A stretch of DNA of 64,000 bases, taken from positions 95,894,489 through 95,958,488 of the forward strand of contig CM077025.1 of NCBI GenBank assembly GCA_039090855.1. Reading direction: 5' to 3'. This document shows positions 1 through 9,972 of this stretch, one piece after another; position 1 is the first letter of the stretch, and each line of letters starts with the position of its first letter. A program made the translations under genes and the position numbers. The notes beneath the pieces are model-generated. The model had not been told where the DNA came from and made no database searches. It worked only from the letters and a program-made list of their open reading frames with translations. Origin of the DNA: Macrothele yani. Taxonomy: Eukaryota > Arthropoda > Arachnida > Araneae > Macrothelidae.

Positions 1-1283
1 GCGTCAAAATCCGTCCAGCGATTCTCGCGATCAGCTCGAACAAACAGACAGACGCCTGCACTATGTATATACAATTGTAGATATAGACGATTAACACTTT
101 TCTGTTGGCTTACATTTGCAAACATTACTTTCTTTCCAACCCAAAAAGAATTTACTTCATTTTTCAATTTTCGTGCTGTGCTCTTAAAAAAAAGATATCT
201 AATTCAATACTCGAACACATTTTCCTGATTCTTCATTTCTTTTCTAACAGTCCAGTATAATAAATAACCATAATCGAAGTTTTCTCCACAGTTATTAATA
301 GATCAGGAATTTATTTTGCAAGCATCCTTTGCCCCAAGTGTTTCATTTGCTTTTATGCGTTTTGCTTTTGTAATAAAGTAAATTTGCTTTATATGATCTA
401 ATTTATTTTAACTAATCTACATCAGAGAGAATGTCCGTTACTCCTCTGCTTTGAAATCAGTTTCTGGAATATTTTATCAAGTTGGATAATTGATTGTCGT
501 TTCCTATTACACAGAAAATTAAGGACAAATAAAAAAAAATAGTTTTTTCCAGTAAAGAATTCTAATAGAATAAACCGAAACCAAAGTGAATTGTGTGTTT
601 CTCCAGTAATGAAGCATTTTTCATATTCAGTTGTCATTTGTTATGGACGTTCCTTTTTATTAAAAGGAATGTACGTTTTGTTAGAGAGCAAGCAATGCTT
701 TTATTAATTTTTGCCCGCTATATTTCTGTTGTGATGCCTACTTCTTTTCAGGAGTTAATATTTTTTTCACATGCCACCAGAGCAAAATTTCCAAACGAAG
801 ACAGCTGCTTTAACAGAACTGTTATTCGATAAGAAAGGAAATATGCTTTAGCTGGGGACGATGACAACAGCAGCTGACACTAGATTGCTTCGCCTTTGAC
901 AAAATGGTATGATCAGTGGAAATGCGATTAGGCGCCAGATGCCAATTTTTTTAAAAAGCATCCACTGAGAACTAATTAATTCCGTATTGCAGAAAGTACC
1001 CCCCCCACACACACACACACACACATACAAACACGGGGCAAGTGAGATTTTCTAGAAAATTAATTTTCCTCGATGTTAAGATTGTCTCAGAGAAGTGGGC
1101 ATAAGATCAACTTACAAACAAACAGGGCTTTTTCCTGAGCTGAAGACTGAGCGATACATAGAACAAATCTAGAAGTTACCAATGCCGACATTTCGACATT
1201 TACCTTGGACGACAGATATCAAGCGAGGGACTCATTGAAGCAGATATAATAAGTAGGCGTAATAAAATTGGGGAAGGGGCGGG
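1..1283. other. no gene seen (AT-rich, P5CS intron)
   Basis: This stretch is AT-rich with short random ORFs only. The one notable feature is a poly-C/(CA)n simple repeat at about 999-1028. Nothing resembles a P5CS exon on the minus strand. Confidence 0.6.
999..1028. repeat. poly-C / (CA)n microsatellite
   Basis: Nine or so C residues run directly into about ten CA repeats. It is a simple repeat in intronic sequence. Confidence 0.9.
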
Positions 1284-1576
1284 GTGGAGGAAGCTTTTGG
1301 AAGAAACAGTACAATTTTCAAAAGTAATACAGTATTTTGTCTTAAAAGAAAAGTGTTTAATCAATGCATCTTCCCAGTTCTTGCTTGTAGATCAGAGACA
1401 TGGACCTCAAAAAAAAAAAAAACATATACAGAAGCTGCAGACAACTTGAAAAGGAAGGAGAGATGCATGCTTTGTATGACAAGTGAAGATAGGAAGAGAA
1501 ACACGTGGATTAAGGAAATAACAAAAGTGGTTGATATCATGATTAAAGTGAAGGCCCTCAAGTGGTAATGAGCTGG

Positions 1577-2290
1577 AGCTAACTACCGTTGGACAAGTAA
1601 AATACTAGATTGCATACCAAGATACAGAAAAATGACCCAGAAGAAGACAAAGATTCAAGTAGCAATAGGCTGCAAGTATTGACTACCGTTGGACAAGTGA
1701 AATACGAGATTGCATACCAAGATACAGAAAAAGGCCGAGAAGAAGACAAAGATTCAAGTGGTAATAGGCTGGGAGTATTGACTACCGCTGGACAAGTGAA
1801 ATACGATATTGCGTACCAAAATACAGAAAAAGTTTACTACTGAGTAAAGATAATTGGATTCGAATACACCGCTCTAAAGTGAATATAAACAAGAACTTAC
1901 AGATCCGTTATTAGGCGTAGAAACTTAATTTATTTTGCAAGCTTTCGCTTCCAACGGGAAGCTTCATCAGGCAGCGGAAAATAAAACAGAACAGAATACA
2001 AAAGCTTTCAAAATAAGTTAAGTTGGAATCAAAAGCTTGCAAAATAAATTAAGTTCCTACGCCTAATAACGGATCTTTAACCTCTTGTTTATATTCACAG
2101 AAAAAGAATTGACTACCATCGGACAAGTGAAATACTATATTGCATACCAAAATACAGAAAACGACCCAAAAGGAGACGGAAGTACAAGTGGCAATAGGCT
2201 GCACGTATTGACTACGGTTGGACAAGCTACATACTAGATTGCATATCAAGATACATAAAAAGACCCAGAAGACAATGATTGGTTCAAAAA
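1577..2290 (+). repeat. 99-bp tandem units derived from the LINE 3' coding end
   Basis: Five diverged units of 99-100 bp each start near an ACTACCGTTGGACAAGT motif. Units 3 and 4 are separated by the inverted-repeat insertion. Each unit encodes the WTSKILDCIPRY peptide of the LINE C-terminus, so the array arose by amplification of LINE sequence. Confidence 0.85.
1879..2097. mobile_element. inverted-repeat element, possibly Penelope-like pLTR debris
   Basis: Arms of about 68 bp (1879-1947 and 2029-2097) are inverted copies with roughly 90% identity, both containing GATCCGTTATTAGGCGTAG. The interior includes a third partial copy of an AAAAGCTT..CAAAATAA..TTAAGTT motif. On the minus strand the interior carries CTGATGA, a 6-bp stem with a CGTT loop, then GAAA, which resembles a hammerhead ribozyme core. 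The element sits inside the LINE-derived tandem array, with some of the host unit lost. Confidence 0.6.
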
Positions 2291-2441
2291 ATTAGAAAGC
2301 ATGCTGGAGTGACTTGGAAACGACAGGAAAGCTATGGAAAATATTTAGCGAGACCTTCATCTAGCAGTGTACTGATAATGGTTGATTATGATGATGATCA
2401 ATTCAGTAATAAAACAACATGAGGTAATTTTTCAAAGAATA

Positions 2442-3644
2442 CACTCAGTCGAGTCACATTATTGTGTCCACATCCTCCTTTTGACGTCAAGAGCGTGTAG
2501 ACAATGAAAGAAGGCACGTGTCGTGAGCTGGCTTGGAGGGTATATAAGGTGTGCTGTATGCATTATGAAAACATATCACGCGTTGTTGTCATGGATAAAA
2601 GGAGCGATTTATCAGATTTGCAAAAAGGATGATCATCGGCTTTCGGGCCTAGCGTGGAAGTATTTCTTTAACAGCGCAGTTTGTGAACTGTTCGCGTGCT
2701 GCTGTAGTTAAAATGCATCGTGATTGGGCAAATGACACCATTGCGAATAAGCGATGTGGAAACTACGGAGCACCACGTGCCATTGATATGAGAGGTGAAT
2801 GTCGGCTTCGAAGGTGCGTGAGGGCCGGTCGACACGCTACAGTGGTGCAACTCACTGGCCGAATGAACCAGGAGGCTACCGGAAGTGTGTCTAAAACGAC
2901 AGTTCAGCGAACCCTGGGGCTCCGATGGATGGTCATTTCACCTATGCTAACGAAGGTGCATAGGCAAAAATGGTTTACATTTGCACGGCAGTATCGGAAT
3001 GGGACCTCCGCTGGTTAACAAAGGATTGCCTTCTCCGATGAGTCACGTTTTCTGCTTCATGGGACGGATGGATGTTGGCGTATAAGGCAAGAAACATCGG
3101 AAAACAAACACTCTTCTACCATACATTTCTGGACGGACATAAGCTGGTGGGGGTTACGTTATGGTCTGGGGAATGTTTTCGTGGTATTTTCTGGGTCCTC
3201 TCATATCTGTGGAAGGCACTATGGACCGAATTCGTTGTGAATCCATCCTTGCAGACCATGTACACCCATACATGTTGATTGTCTTCCCTGGAGTGGATCC
3301 GATCTTCCAGTACGACAATGCGACGTGTCACACAGCCAGAAATGTCCGAGAGTGGTTGGAAGAGCACGATGAAGACTTCACACTACTGGCCCCCTGATTT
3401 ACCAGACTTAAACCCAATTCAGTATCTGTGGTACCACCTCGATCGTGTTGTTCGCTCTATGGATTCTCCACCATGCATCCTATAGCAGCTGACAGATGCA
3501 CTACCGTCGGCATGACTCCACATAACTGTGAACATCTTCCAGCACCTTATTGAGTCACTCCAACACGTCTAGCTTCTGTCCTTGCTGCACATAGCGATTA
3601 ATCTGGATATCAACTGGTGGTCACAATAATGTGACTCGACCGTG
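2442..3644 (+). mobile_element. Tc1-like transposon (copy B)
   Basis: The terminal inverted repeats begin CACTCAGTCGAGTCACATTA on the left and end in the corresponding sequence on the right (CACGGTCGAGTCACATTA read inward). TA dinucleotides flank at 2440-2441 and 3645-3646. It is about 1.2 kb, normal for Tc1. Confidence 0.92.
2590..3590 (+). pseudogene. Tc1 transposase, decayed (copy B)
   Basis: Fragments in order are an N-terminal HTH (KRSDLSDLQKG, then NCSRAAVVKMHRDW), FSDESRFLLHGTDG with the first catalytic Asp at about 3035, MVWGMFSWYFLGPL, YDNATCHTARNVREWLEEHD with the second Asp, and a degraded DLNPIQYLW segment with Gln where the catalytic Glu would be. At least three frameshifts or stops disrupt it, including TAA after TSAG at 3018. 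The copy cannot encode active transposase. Confidence 0.9.
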
Positions 3645-4094
3645 TAGTTCTTAATTGTTATTGCCTTTTATATTTAGTTGTATTTATTCCAACAATATGA
3701 TTCGAAGTATAGTAACACTGATAATTAGTTGGAATTCACATAATACATTTTCTTCGATATTTTGAGAATTATCTGTGAACACTAATGCAAGCAAAATATA
3801 CAATATGTTCCCAACAGTCATTGCGCTTAGTTATTGTAGGATATAGTGTGTGATGTCGAAAAATGCAAATAAACTACTGCTTGTGAAAATTGCAACACCA
3901 TGAAGAAATTATGGTAATCACGTGAAACTTACAGCACATACAAATGGTTAGAAGTGCAGAGCCATTGCGCATGTCTGGGCCTGGCAGCGCCCTTTGAACA
4001 GTCGAGTGAGGGGTATAAAGAGAAGGATGTTTAGGATACACAACAGTAAAGCATTGCGGACAGAGAGTTATAAAAGGGTCTCCAGAATTCTATG

Positions 4095-5286
4095 ATGCCT
4101 CGACGCCAACGGTGAGCGCAGTATCACTATACGACAGAGTTTGAATGGAGACGAATGATTGGTCTGCGTGAAGGTGCATTTTCGTACCGCGACATTGCGG
4201 CTAGGATGGGACTTAAAGCCACGACAGTAACGCGTGTGTGATGGCAGTGGACCGAGGAGAACCAGGTGCATCGACAATCCGGCAGTGGAGGAGGAGAACC
4301 AGGTGCATCTACAATCCGGCAGGGGAACGAGGAGAACCAGGTGCATCAACAATCCGACAGTGGAACGAGGAGAACCAGGTGCATCGACAATCCGGCAGTG
4401 GAACGAAGAGAACCAGGTGCATCGACAATCCAGCAGTGGAAAGAGGAGAACCAGGTGCATCGACAATCCGGCAGTAGACCGAGAAATGTGACGACACTGC
4501 TGGATGACCGACACCTCATCCGCATGGCAGTGATGAACCGTTCCGCATATTCTAAAGTGTCAGCACAACAGTGGAGCACTGCAACAGATGTAGCAGTGTC
4601 TGCCTCTACAGTTTGACGCGTTTTCTGCACAGAGGATTGGTTGCACGCAACCCTTTGTTGCGGATTCCTTTGATTCTGAACCATGGACACCTCAGGCTAC
4701 AAAGGGGTTTTCAATGCAAACAATAGCGTGTTGATTGGAAACATGCTTTTTCGGACGAATCCGGATTCAACTTGGACTACCATGATGGCCGCATACGCAT
4801 TAGACGGTATCGTGGTGAGCGCCTTATTCTAGCATGCATTGCGCCTTTTCAGCTTGCATTGACGAGCGTCATAATGGCCGAACGCCAAGTGTGGTGATGT
4901 GCGGTGCCTTTGGGTACCAAGTTGTACATGTGGAAGTCATACCCTTTCTTTAGAGCACTCTTGGCGCTATATTGCAGCAGGACAATGTCCGACCACGTGC
5001 TGTCAGGAATATTCAAGCCCTCTTCGCAGCACAGCAGGTACTACTGCTTCCCTGGCCTGCACGTTTTCCAGACATGTCGCCTATTGAACATGTCTGGGAT
5101 ATGGTCACTCGGCAACTGGCCATTCAAAGTCCTCCAGCTGTCTGTACCAATGATCTGTGGACGTGGACTCGCATACATGCCGCCTGGCAAGCAATTACCC
5201 AGGACACCATCCAACGCCTTTTCAATTCAATGTCACGCCGTCTAGAAGCTCTTACTGCAGCTCGTGGAGACTTCACAAGATACTGA
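4095..5286 (+). pseudogene. Tc1 transposase (copy C), disrupted by 38-bp repeats
   Basis: The frame starts near ATG 4095 with FEWRRMIGLREGAFSYRDIA then ARMGLKATTVTRVW (HTH). It then enters six 38-bp tandem units and resumes as KHAFSDESGFNLDYHDGR. It ends at 5286 with QQDNVRPRAVRNIQALF, a SPIEHVWDMV motif carrying the catalytic Glu position, and RGDFTRY before the stop. Because 38 is not a multiple of three, each repeat shifts frame, which explains overlapping ORFs in all frames around 4234-4690. Confidence 0.88.
4254..4480. repeat. 38-bp minisatellite, six copies, inside transposase
   Basis: Unit starts are at 4254, 4291, 4329, 4367, 4405 and 4443; the first is 37 bp and the rest 38 bp. Every unit contains GAGAACCAGGTGCATC. 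It derives from the linker of the transposase between the HTH and the catalytic domain (W..EENQVHRQSGSG). Confidence 0.95.
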
Positions 5287-5439
5287 TTTTTGCAAAAGAA
5301 TATTTCTGTATTGTTCTGAAAACTAAGTCACTTATTTATAGTAATATCAGTAATGTGTGGTATAAATTTCATTCGAATCGCATGGTTACTTCTCGGTTTT
5401 GCGATTTTCACAAACAGTAGTCTGTGTTGGCTGGTAAAG

Positions 5440-5640
5440 AAAGCAACGCGGTCGTAAGAACTCAATTGCAAAATTTGGGCGAATGATGAGTGCACGAAAG
5501 GGGATTACAAAACGGGAATGATAGTTGGACATCATTCCTGTAAAATGTCTGTGCGTGAGAGTTTTGCGGCATTAGGCGTTCCCAAGTTCACAGTTGGTAG
5601 TAAACTGAGATGCTGAAAGTCTAGCGGTGTAAGACAAACT
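5440..5640 (+). pseudogene. possible transposase HTH fragment
   Basis: One frame reads KGDYKTGMIVGHHSCKMSVR then ESFAALGVPKFTVGS before stops. The pattern (acidic-K-G..IVG......S.RE.A..LGVPKSTVG) fits a Tc1-type N-terminal HTH. No catalytic domain or terminal repeats were found, so this is a weak call. Confidence 0.4.
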
Positions 5641-5649
5641 TAGAAGCCA

Positions 5650-6170
5650 CAAAATACACCGATAATTCTAACTGGCAGCTACTTGAGAACATCGGAGAAT
5701 TCTCCTCGCCAGAAGATCCCACAAAACCTAAGTTTAAGTTTATCAACAATTACATACATGTTTATAAACGTTTTCATATTACGTGGATAGCCTCATTTCG
5801 TGATTTATCGTGGAGGCGATGCACTCCTCCTGCCTCTAATGAAAAAGTGTTAATACACAGAGTCGATCACCATATTGTAAGCAAGGCAAGAGACAGCAAG
5901 AGAACAATTGAAATACATTTCTTAGAAAAGTCTCCCATTGTACCCGGCGTGGCGAAGATTTAGACTTTGAGAGCGACACCCCGCTGAAATTAATTACAAC
6001 TTTCTACCAATAACGTTTCTATTAATGAATGTCAGAGCACAGTAAAGGGCAGCTGAAGTTTAAACTGTAATACATAGATACTACATTTCGGCTATTCTTA
6101 ATAACAGCATAAGTTGCATAAATAATGCTAATGGATTTTAAAACATAATGTGAACAACACAGTAAGTAAA
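5650..6170. other. no gene seen
   Basis: Unremarkable intronic sequence with no coding, RNA or clear repeat signal on either strand. Confidence 0.6.
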
Positions 6171-6171
6171 T

Positions 6172-6350
6172 TGACGATGTCATTGCTCTGTCCACGTTAT
6201 TTTATAAACAACGCATAGCAACTGAAAAATTGTTCTTCCGACACCGATGGGATCGAATCCCAGATCTCTCGATAACTAGTCGAGTGCGTTCGCATTCACG
6301 CCACGGTGCCAACAATTCCCAGCGCTATGCGTGCTTTATCAGTCAGTATC
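6172..6350 (-). repeat. tRNA-derived SINE-like repeat, type 4
   Basis: Read on the minus strand it contains GGCACCGTGGCGTGAATGCG and GGGATTCGATCCCATCGGTG, which look like Pol III A and B boxes of a degenerate tRNA with paired GCACC/GGTGT ends. An inverted copy lies at 7104-7285 with about 85% identity over the whole span. Confidence 0.65.
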
Positions 6351-6604
6351 TGACTACACAAATCCGTATTGATAGTCTTAGTAACTGAGATATACATTAT
6401 CTCTATCTCCACTAAAAATCTGAGATTTACACTTAGTCCATTTACATTATCACCACGTATTTGAAACATATTCACCATTTCTATCGCTCTTTGGATTTAT
6501 CAGCTACAATTAAATAGCTGTTGTGTTAAATGCCACCAGGTGACGACATCTCAGTTGCTGAGACCATCAATACGGATTTGTGTAGTATAACGAAGTAAAT
6601 TTCT

Positions 6605-7095
6605 TCATTATTTTTGGTACACGTCGGGAATCGAACCCGAGTCCACTTATTCCGAAACAATTCGCTCTACCAACTGAGCTACGCAGACGTTCGTTCTTGC
6701 TGCTATCTGCTTTAATGTCGATGGCCCACTGGTCTGCTGTGACCATGAATCGTTGTAGGCGGCCATCCGCTGAAGAACGTGCACTTGAGAACTCCCAGTC
6801 AATTTGGTGTGTGGAATGCTACGTCACACACATTTATTTTTCGAAGCACTGGAGAAGGGATTCTCTTTTTTTCCTATCTAGCGGTGTGGAAAGAACATCA
6901 CACCATTGCGAGATCTTGAACAGCCGGGTCATCCGGGCGCCATTATTTCTCCGTCATTTCTGTTCCACGCCGGGAATCGAACCCGAGTCCACTTATTCCG
7001 GAATAAGTCGCTCTACCAACTGAGCTACGCGGACGTTCGTTCTTGCTGCTATCTGCCTTTATGTCGTGTGCGTCCTGCGGGGCAGGCACGTCACA
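6605..7095 (-). mobile_element. TRIM-like LTR element with tRNA-like sequence in each LTR (copy 1)
   Basis: On the minus strand the 5' LTR is 7095-6943. It begins TGTGACGTGCCTG and includes a tRNA-like unit (TAGCTCAGTTGGTAGAGCG, then GGTTCGATTCCCGG). It is followed at once by TGGCGCCCGGATGACCCGG, a plausible primer-binding site. The internal part (about 6716-6942) has no coding capacity. The second LTR (about 6716-6605) is truncated at its start and lacks the polypurine tract. Homologous copies with the same order lie at 38617-39041 and 46047-46577. Confidence 0.7.
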
Positions 7096-7103
7096 GTAGT
7101 AAA

Positions 7104-7285
7104 ATGCTGACTGAAAAGCCACGTATGACGCTGAGAATTGTTGGCACTGTAGCGTAAATGCGAACGCACTCGACTAGTTATCGAGAGATCTTGGATTCGA
7201 TCCCAGCCGTGTCAGAACACAATTTTTCAGTTTCTATGCATTGTTTTTAAAATAACGTGCACAGAGCGATGACATCCGCCATTTG
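7104..7285 (+). repeat. tRNA-derived SINE-like repeat, type 4 (inverted partner)
   Basis: Plus-strand counterpart of 6172-6350. It contains TTGGCACTGTAGCGTAAATG and TTGGATTCGATCCCAGCCG and shares the downstream AATTTTTCAGTT.CTATGC tail. The pair brackets the TRIM-like element at 6605-7095 as inverted repeats. Confidence 0.65.
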
Positions 7286-7547
7286 TATTACCTCCACGTA
7301 TTTGAAATATATTCAACACAGTAAAGTATTTATAAAAACAATCAATTCAACAAACGTAAAGAGTAATAATAAATCAATCCTAATCACGCCTTGTTATACA
7401 TGTATAATGACGCATCCGAAATTTGGCATTGCATGTTCGCAGTAAGTTTCTGATATTGTGGCCCACAAGAGCTCATCGCAAACATGATGTCGAATTCTCA
7501 TCTACCAAAAGAGTGATGTTTTGCCTTAAATGCATTCTTTTCTACTT

Positions 7548-7626
7548 TGGTTGGGTGATAAATGGCACCTTTGAGCAACTTCGTGCGCCATGAGCAATTG
7601 CCCGTCCCTAATTTAGTGCCACTGGT
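7548..7626 (-). mobile_element. tRNA(Leu-like) SINE-1, 3' half, split by MITE
   Basis: This matches the 3' body of SINE-1 in reverse (GAGCAA..TGCCCGTCCCTAATTTAG..CCACTGG). The sequence continues at 8142 after the piggyBac-type MITE, so one SINE copy was interrupted. Confidence 0.8.
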
Positions 7627-8141
7627 TTAACCCTTTAAGCGACCGATGTATGTGAACCAAACAGCACCCATAATGTTTTGCATTCCTCAAGCAGAAATGC
7701 TCACATAGCGACCGAGTTTTACGAAAGCTACTTCCAAACAATTTTCTCATCTTAGCAGTACCGGCAATAAACCTGCCACAAGTGATAAGGTATTATCTGT
7801 TCCACAACACTTCCAATCCGCGAAAAAAAGAGATGGGCTAGTCCCCCCCCCCCGACACCAAGGAATGATGGCGAAGGGATACTCCCCCTGACTCGAACAT
7901 CTATCTCTCCTTTTTTAGGTTTGTCGCCATTGTTATAGCTTTTTAGCAGGAAATCAGTCAAAAAGGTTAGTGTCAATCTTCCCCTAATTGACCACATTGA
8001 ATAACAAAACTAACGGGAAAGCAAAGCTTTCTGATGCGCATGTTCAGCACACTTCTCAGACAGCGATTATATTCGTTGGTGCTGGTTTCAGTCCATTTTG
8101 CTAACCTCAAGTTAATTCGTTTCAGTCGGTTAAAGAGTTAA
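7627..8141 (+). mobile_element. piggyBac-type MITE (TTAA target), copy 1
   Basis: It begins TTAACCCTTTAAGCGACCGA and ends with the inverted TCGGTTAAAGAGTTAA, giving TTAA duplicates at 7627-7630 and 8138-8141. The interior is non-coding. Related copies are at 26970-27389 (inverted) and 47757-48270. TTAA duplication plus CCC-type ends are the hallmark of the piggyBac superfamily. Confidence 0.82.
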
Positions 8142-8268
8142 GGAAAGGGAAAGAGCCAGTGCCGTAACACAAACACAACATTAATGCCTCACCAGGATAC
8201 GAACCTGCACCCATCTCGGACGAAAAGTCAGAAGCTAGCGCTTACACCACTGCGCCACTGGGGCAGCA
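8142..8268 (-). mobile_element. SINE-1, 5' (tRNA) half, split by MITE
   Basis: This continues the SINE of 7548-7626. It contains AGAGCCAGTGCCGTAACAC, a diverged B box (AGGATACGAACCTG) and the A-box end (CACTGCGCCACTGGGGC), all in reverse orientation. Confidence 0.85.
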
Positions 8269-8381
8269 AATTGCATTCACTGAAGAGAATGCCTTTTATC
8301 ACAGGTAGAAATGAGATAAGCTGCAGCTGTCCACGTGCACAGATATCTTTTTTATAACAAAGTAGGGTCCAAAATCGGCTT

Positions 8382-8609
8382 GCCGCCCCGGTGGCGCAGT
8401 GGTCTAAGGCGTTGGCCTATGATCATTCGTCCGAAGGGGTCCGGGTTCGAATCCCGGTGAGGCATGGATGTTGTGTTTGTCTTACGGCACTGGCTCTCTC
8501 CCTTCCCTGGAACCAGTGACCCTAAATTAGGGACGGGCGACTGCTTATAGCCCATTGAGTTGCTCACGGTGGTCGTTAAACCTCCACTCAAAAAAAAAAA
8601 AAAAAAAAA
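8382..8609 (+). mobile_element. SINE-1 copy (tRNA-Leu-like head, poly-A tail)
   Basis: The head GCCGCCCCGGTGGCGCAGTG carries box A, and GGGTTCGAATCCCGGTGAGG carries box B, with a long variable region as in Leu/Ser tRNAs. A body of about 130 bp ends GTCGTTAAACCTCCACTC plus about 23 A. The repeat AAAATCGGCTTG lies on both sides. Confidence 0.93.
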
Positions 8610-8621
8610 AAAATCGGCTTG

Positions 8622-8846
8622 GCCGCCCTGGTGGCGCAGTGGTCTAAGGCGCTGGCCTCTGATCATTCGTCCGTAAGGGGTCCGCGTTCGAATCCCGGTG
8701 AGGCATGGATGCTGTGTTTGTCTTACGGCACTGGCTCTCTCCCTTCCCTGGAACCAGTGACCCTAAATTAGGGACGGGCGACTGCTTATAGCCCATTGAG
8801 TTGCTCACGGTGGTCGTTAAACCTCCAATCAAAAAAAAAAAAAAAA
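8622..8846 (+). mobile_element. SINE-1 copy, tandem to the previous one
   Basis: A second copy, over 97% identical by eye, directly follows. The flanking AAAATC.GCTTG motif appears a third time after its A-tail (about 8845-8856). Confidence 0.93.
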
Positions 8847-8962
8847 AATCTGCTTGGACTCGAACTTCCCTGATTTCAGGGATGCATCACATTTCGCCCT
8901 CAATGTCTCATCTTCAAGCAACGCTCGTCAGTATCCAATAATTCTCTCATTATTTGTACCTC

Positions 8963-8966
<4 letters not shown>

Positions 8967-8998
<32 letters not shown>
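8967..8998. repeat. (CT)n microsatellite
   Basis: About 15 uninterrupted CT repeats. Confidence 0.95.
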
Positions 8999-9002
<4 letters not shown>

Positions 9003-9311
9003 CTTAATGTCTTCTTTAAATAAAAGTGGCATAAAAATTGCAATAACTCTCGTTTAGAGAAATCCTAGAAACTTTAATTCCTTAACAACACAGCTACTAG
9101 ATCGGCGTATTTATCGTACTCAACATTTTACCTGTCGGTTTATCGAAAGCTTTCAAATCTCCAGTCTAAATTGCGCTACAAGCAGCAAGTTTTGTTTAAA
9201 AGCTTTTGCTATACTGATCATCTCAGTTAAAGATGAGCTCGGGCGAGCTCAGGATTCATTAAGAGCTGAAATGCCCGGGCTTGGCATTACACATGTTGAA
9301 TTTCATTACTG

Positions 9312-9316
<5 letters not shown>

Positions 9317-9344
<28 letters not shown>
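9317..9344. repeat. (TA)n microsatellite
   Basis: About 13 TA repeats in AT-rich sequence. Confidence 0.95.
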
Positions 9345-9345
<1 letters not shown>

Positions 9346-9501
9346 TTCATTGTTTATAAGTTACCTTCCCGAAAAACTGTAATTGAAAATTAATTCCCTG
9401 GATACTATTGTTATAAACTGGTTACCAAAAATTAAAGAAATTCTAGTGTTAAGTACACGGGTGGTGTCACTTCTACATTTGTAGCTTGATTTCTTCATCA
9501 A

Positions 9502-9759
9502 TGATTTTTTTCATTCTTCAGAATTTTTTTTCGGAAAAAATCAGCACACTTTGAAACTGTGGATTTTTTACCGTGGTGGAAGAATTCTCAATTTCCTAAG
9601 CCAGCTGCCATTTCGAGACGTGTACTATGTATACCAGCCAGTAGTTCTGCTAGCGAGAGAGTATTTAGTGCAGATGTAGTTTCAGAGGAAAGATCAAGGT
9701 TAAGCGCTGAAGCATTAGATGCGATTCTTTTTTCTTTTGAGGAGTTTCGAGAGACTTAA
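9502..9759 (+). pseudogene. hAT transposase C-terminal dimerisation domain fragment
   Basis: The open frame 9559-9759 encodes MDFLPWWKNSQFPKPAA, then RRVLCIPASSSASERVFSAD and SEERSRLSAEALDAILFSFE. This is the hAT dimerisation block (W+....FP.L...a...LcIPaSSa.SERvFS, then R..L....v). The stop at 9759 is a natural-looking C-terminus. The DDE core upstream is missing. Confidence 0.88.
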
Positions 9760-9972
9760 ACGGTAAGCAATTTTCATGATGAACTTGCTGGAGACTGCAC
9801 ACACATAACGTTAAATAATATCTTGGTTATTACACTATTATGTGCAAAGCTTTGTTAATGTTACAAAATGCAGAATGATCTAGTCTGGAATGCTCACACT
9901 TAGCATATACGTAAATTATATTACAAAGTTTAGCACTATACACGGAAGAGCAATTGAATTACAGATACCTGT

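Larger units (their letters stand above)
1284..2400 (+). pseudogene. RTE-type LINE endonuclease/reverse transcriptase, 3' end, tandemly amplified
   Basis: The reading frame from about 1344 encodes KVFNQCIFPVLACRSETWTS then KRKERCMLCMTSEDRKRN, the typical C-terminal part of RTE-class reverse transcriptases (VFNQCVLPVLTYGAETWT, then ERKMLGISLRDRKRN). It is followed by a WTSKILDCIPRYRK stretch, corresponding to the family's RWTKKILDWIPRD motif. That 99-bp segment is repeated about five times (GGACAAG at 1591, 1691, 1790, 2121, 2220). After the last copy come residues like HAGVTWKRQESYGK and a TGATGATG-rich tail at about 2385, as at RTE 3' ends. Stops and frameshifts make it non-functional. It is interrupted by the inverted-repeat element at 1879-2097. 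Confidence 0.8.
3877..5417 (+). mobile_element. Tc1-like transposon (copy C) with internal minisatellite
   Basis: The left end CTGCTTGTGAAAATTGCAAC and right end (read inward CTGTTTGTGAAAATCGCAAA) are inverted repeats. Flanking TA is at 3875-3876 and 5418-5419. The length of 1541 bp exceeds a normal Tc1, partly because of the tandem array at 4254-4480. Confidence 0.88.

Noticed and set aside
6697..7023. 108-residue ORF in the TRIM-like element
   Set aside because: The homologous interior at 46.2-46.5 kb is open only in a different extent and strand context; no Gag, protease or RT motif.
8352..8832. ORFs of about 60-100 residues (GGLTTTVSNSMGYKQSPVPN type)
   Set aside because: They are antisense reads of the tRNA-derived SINE-1 and recur at every SINE copy.
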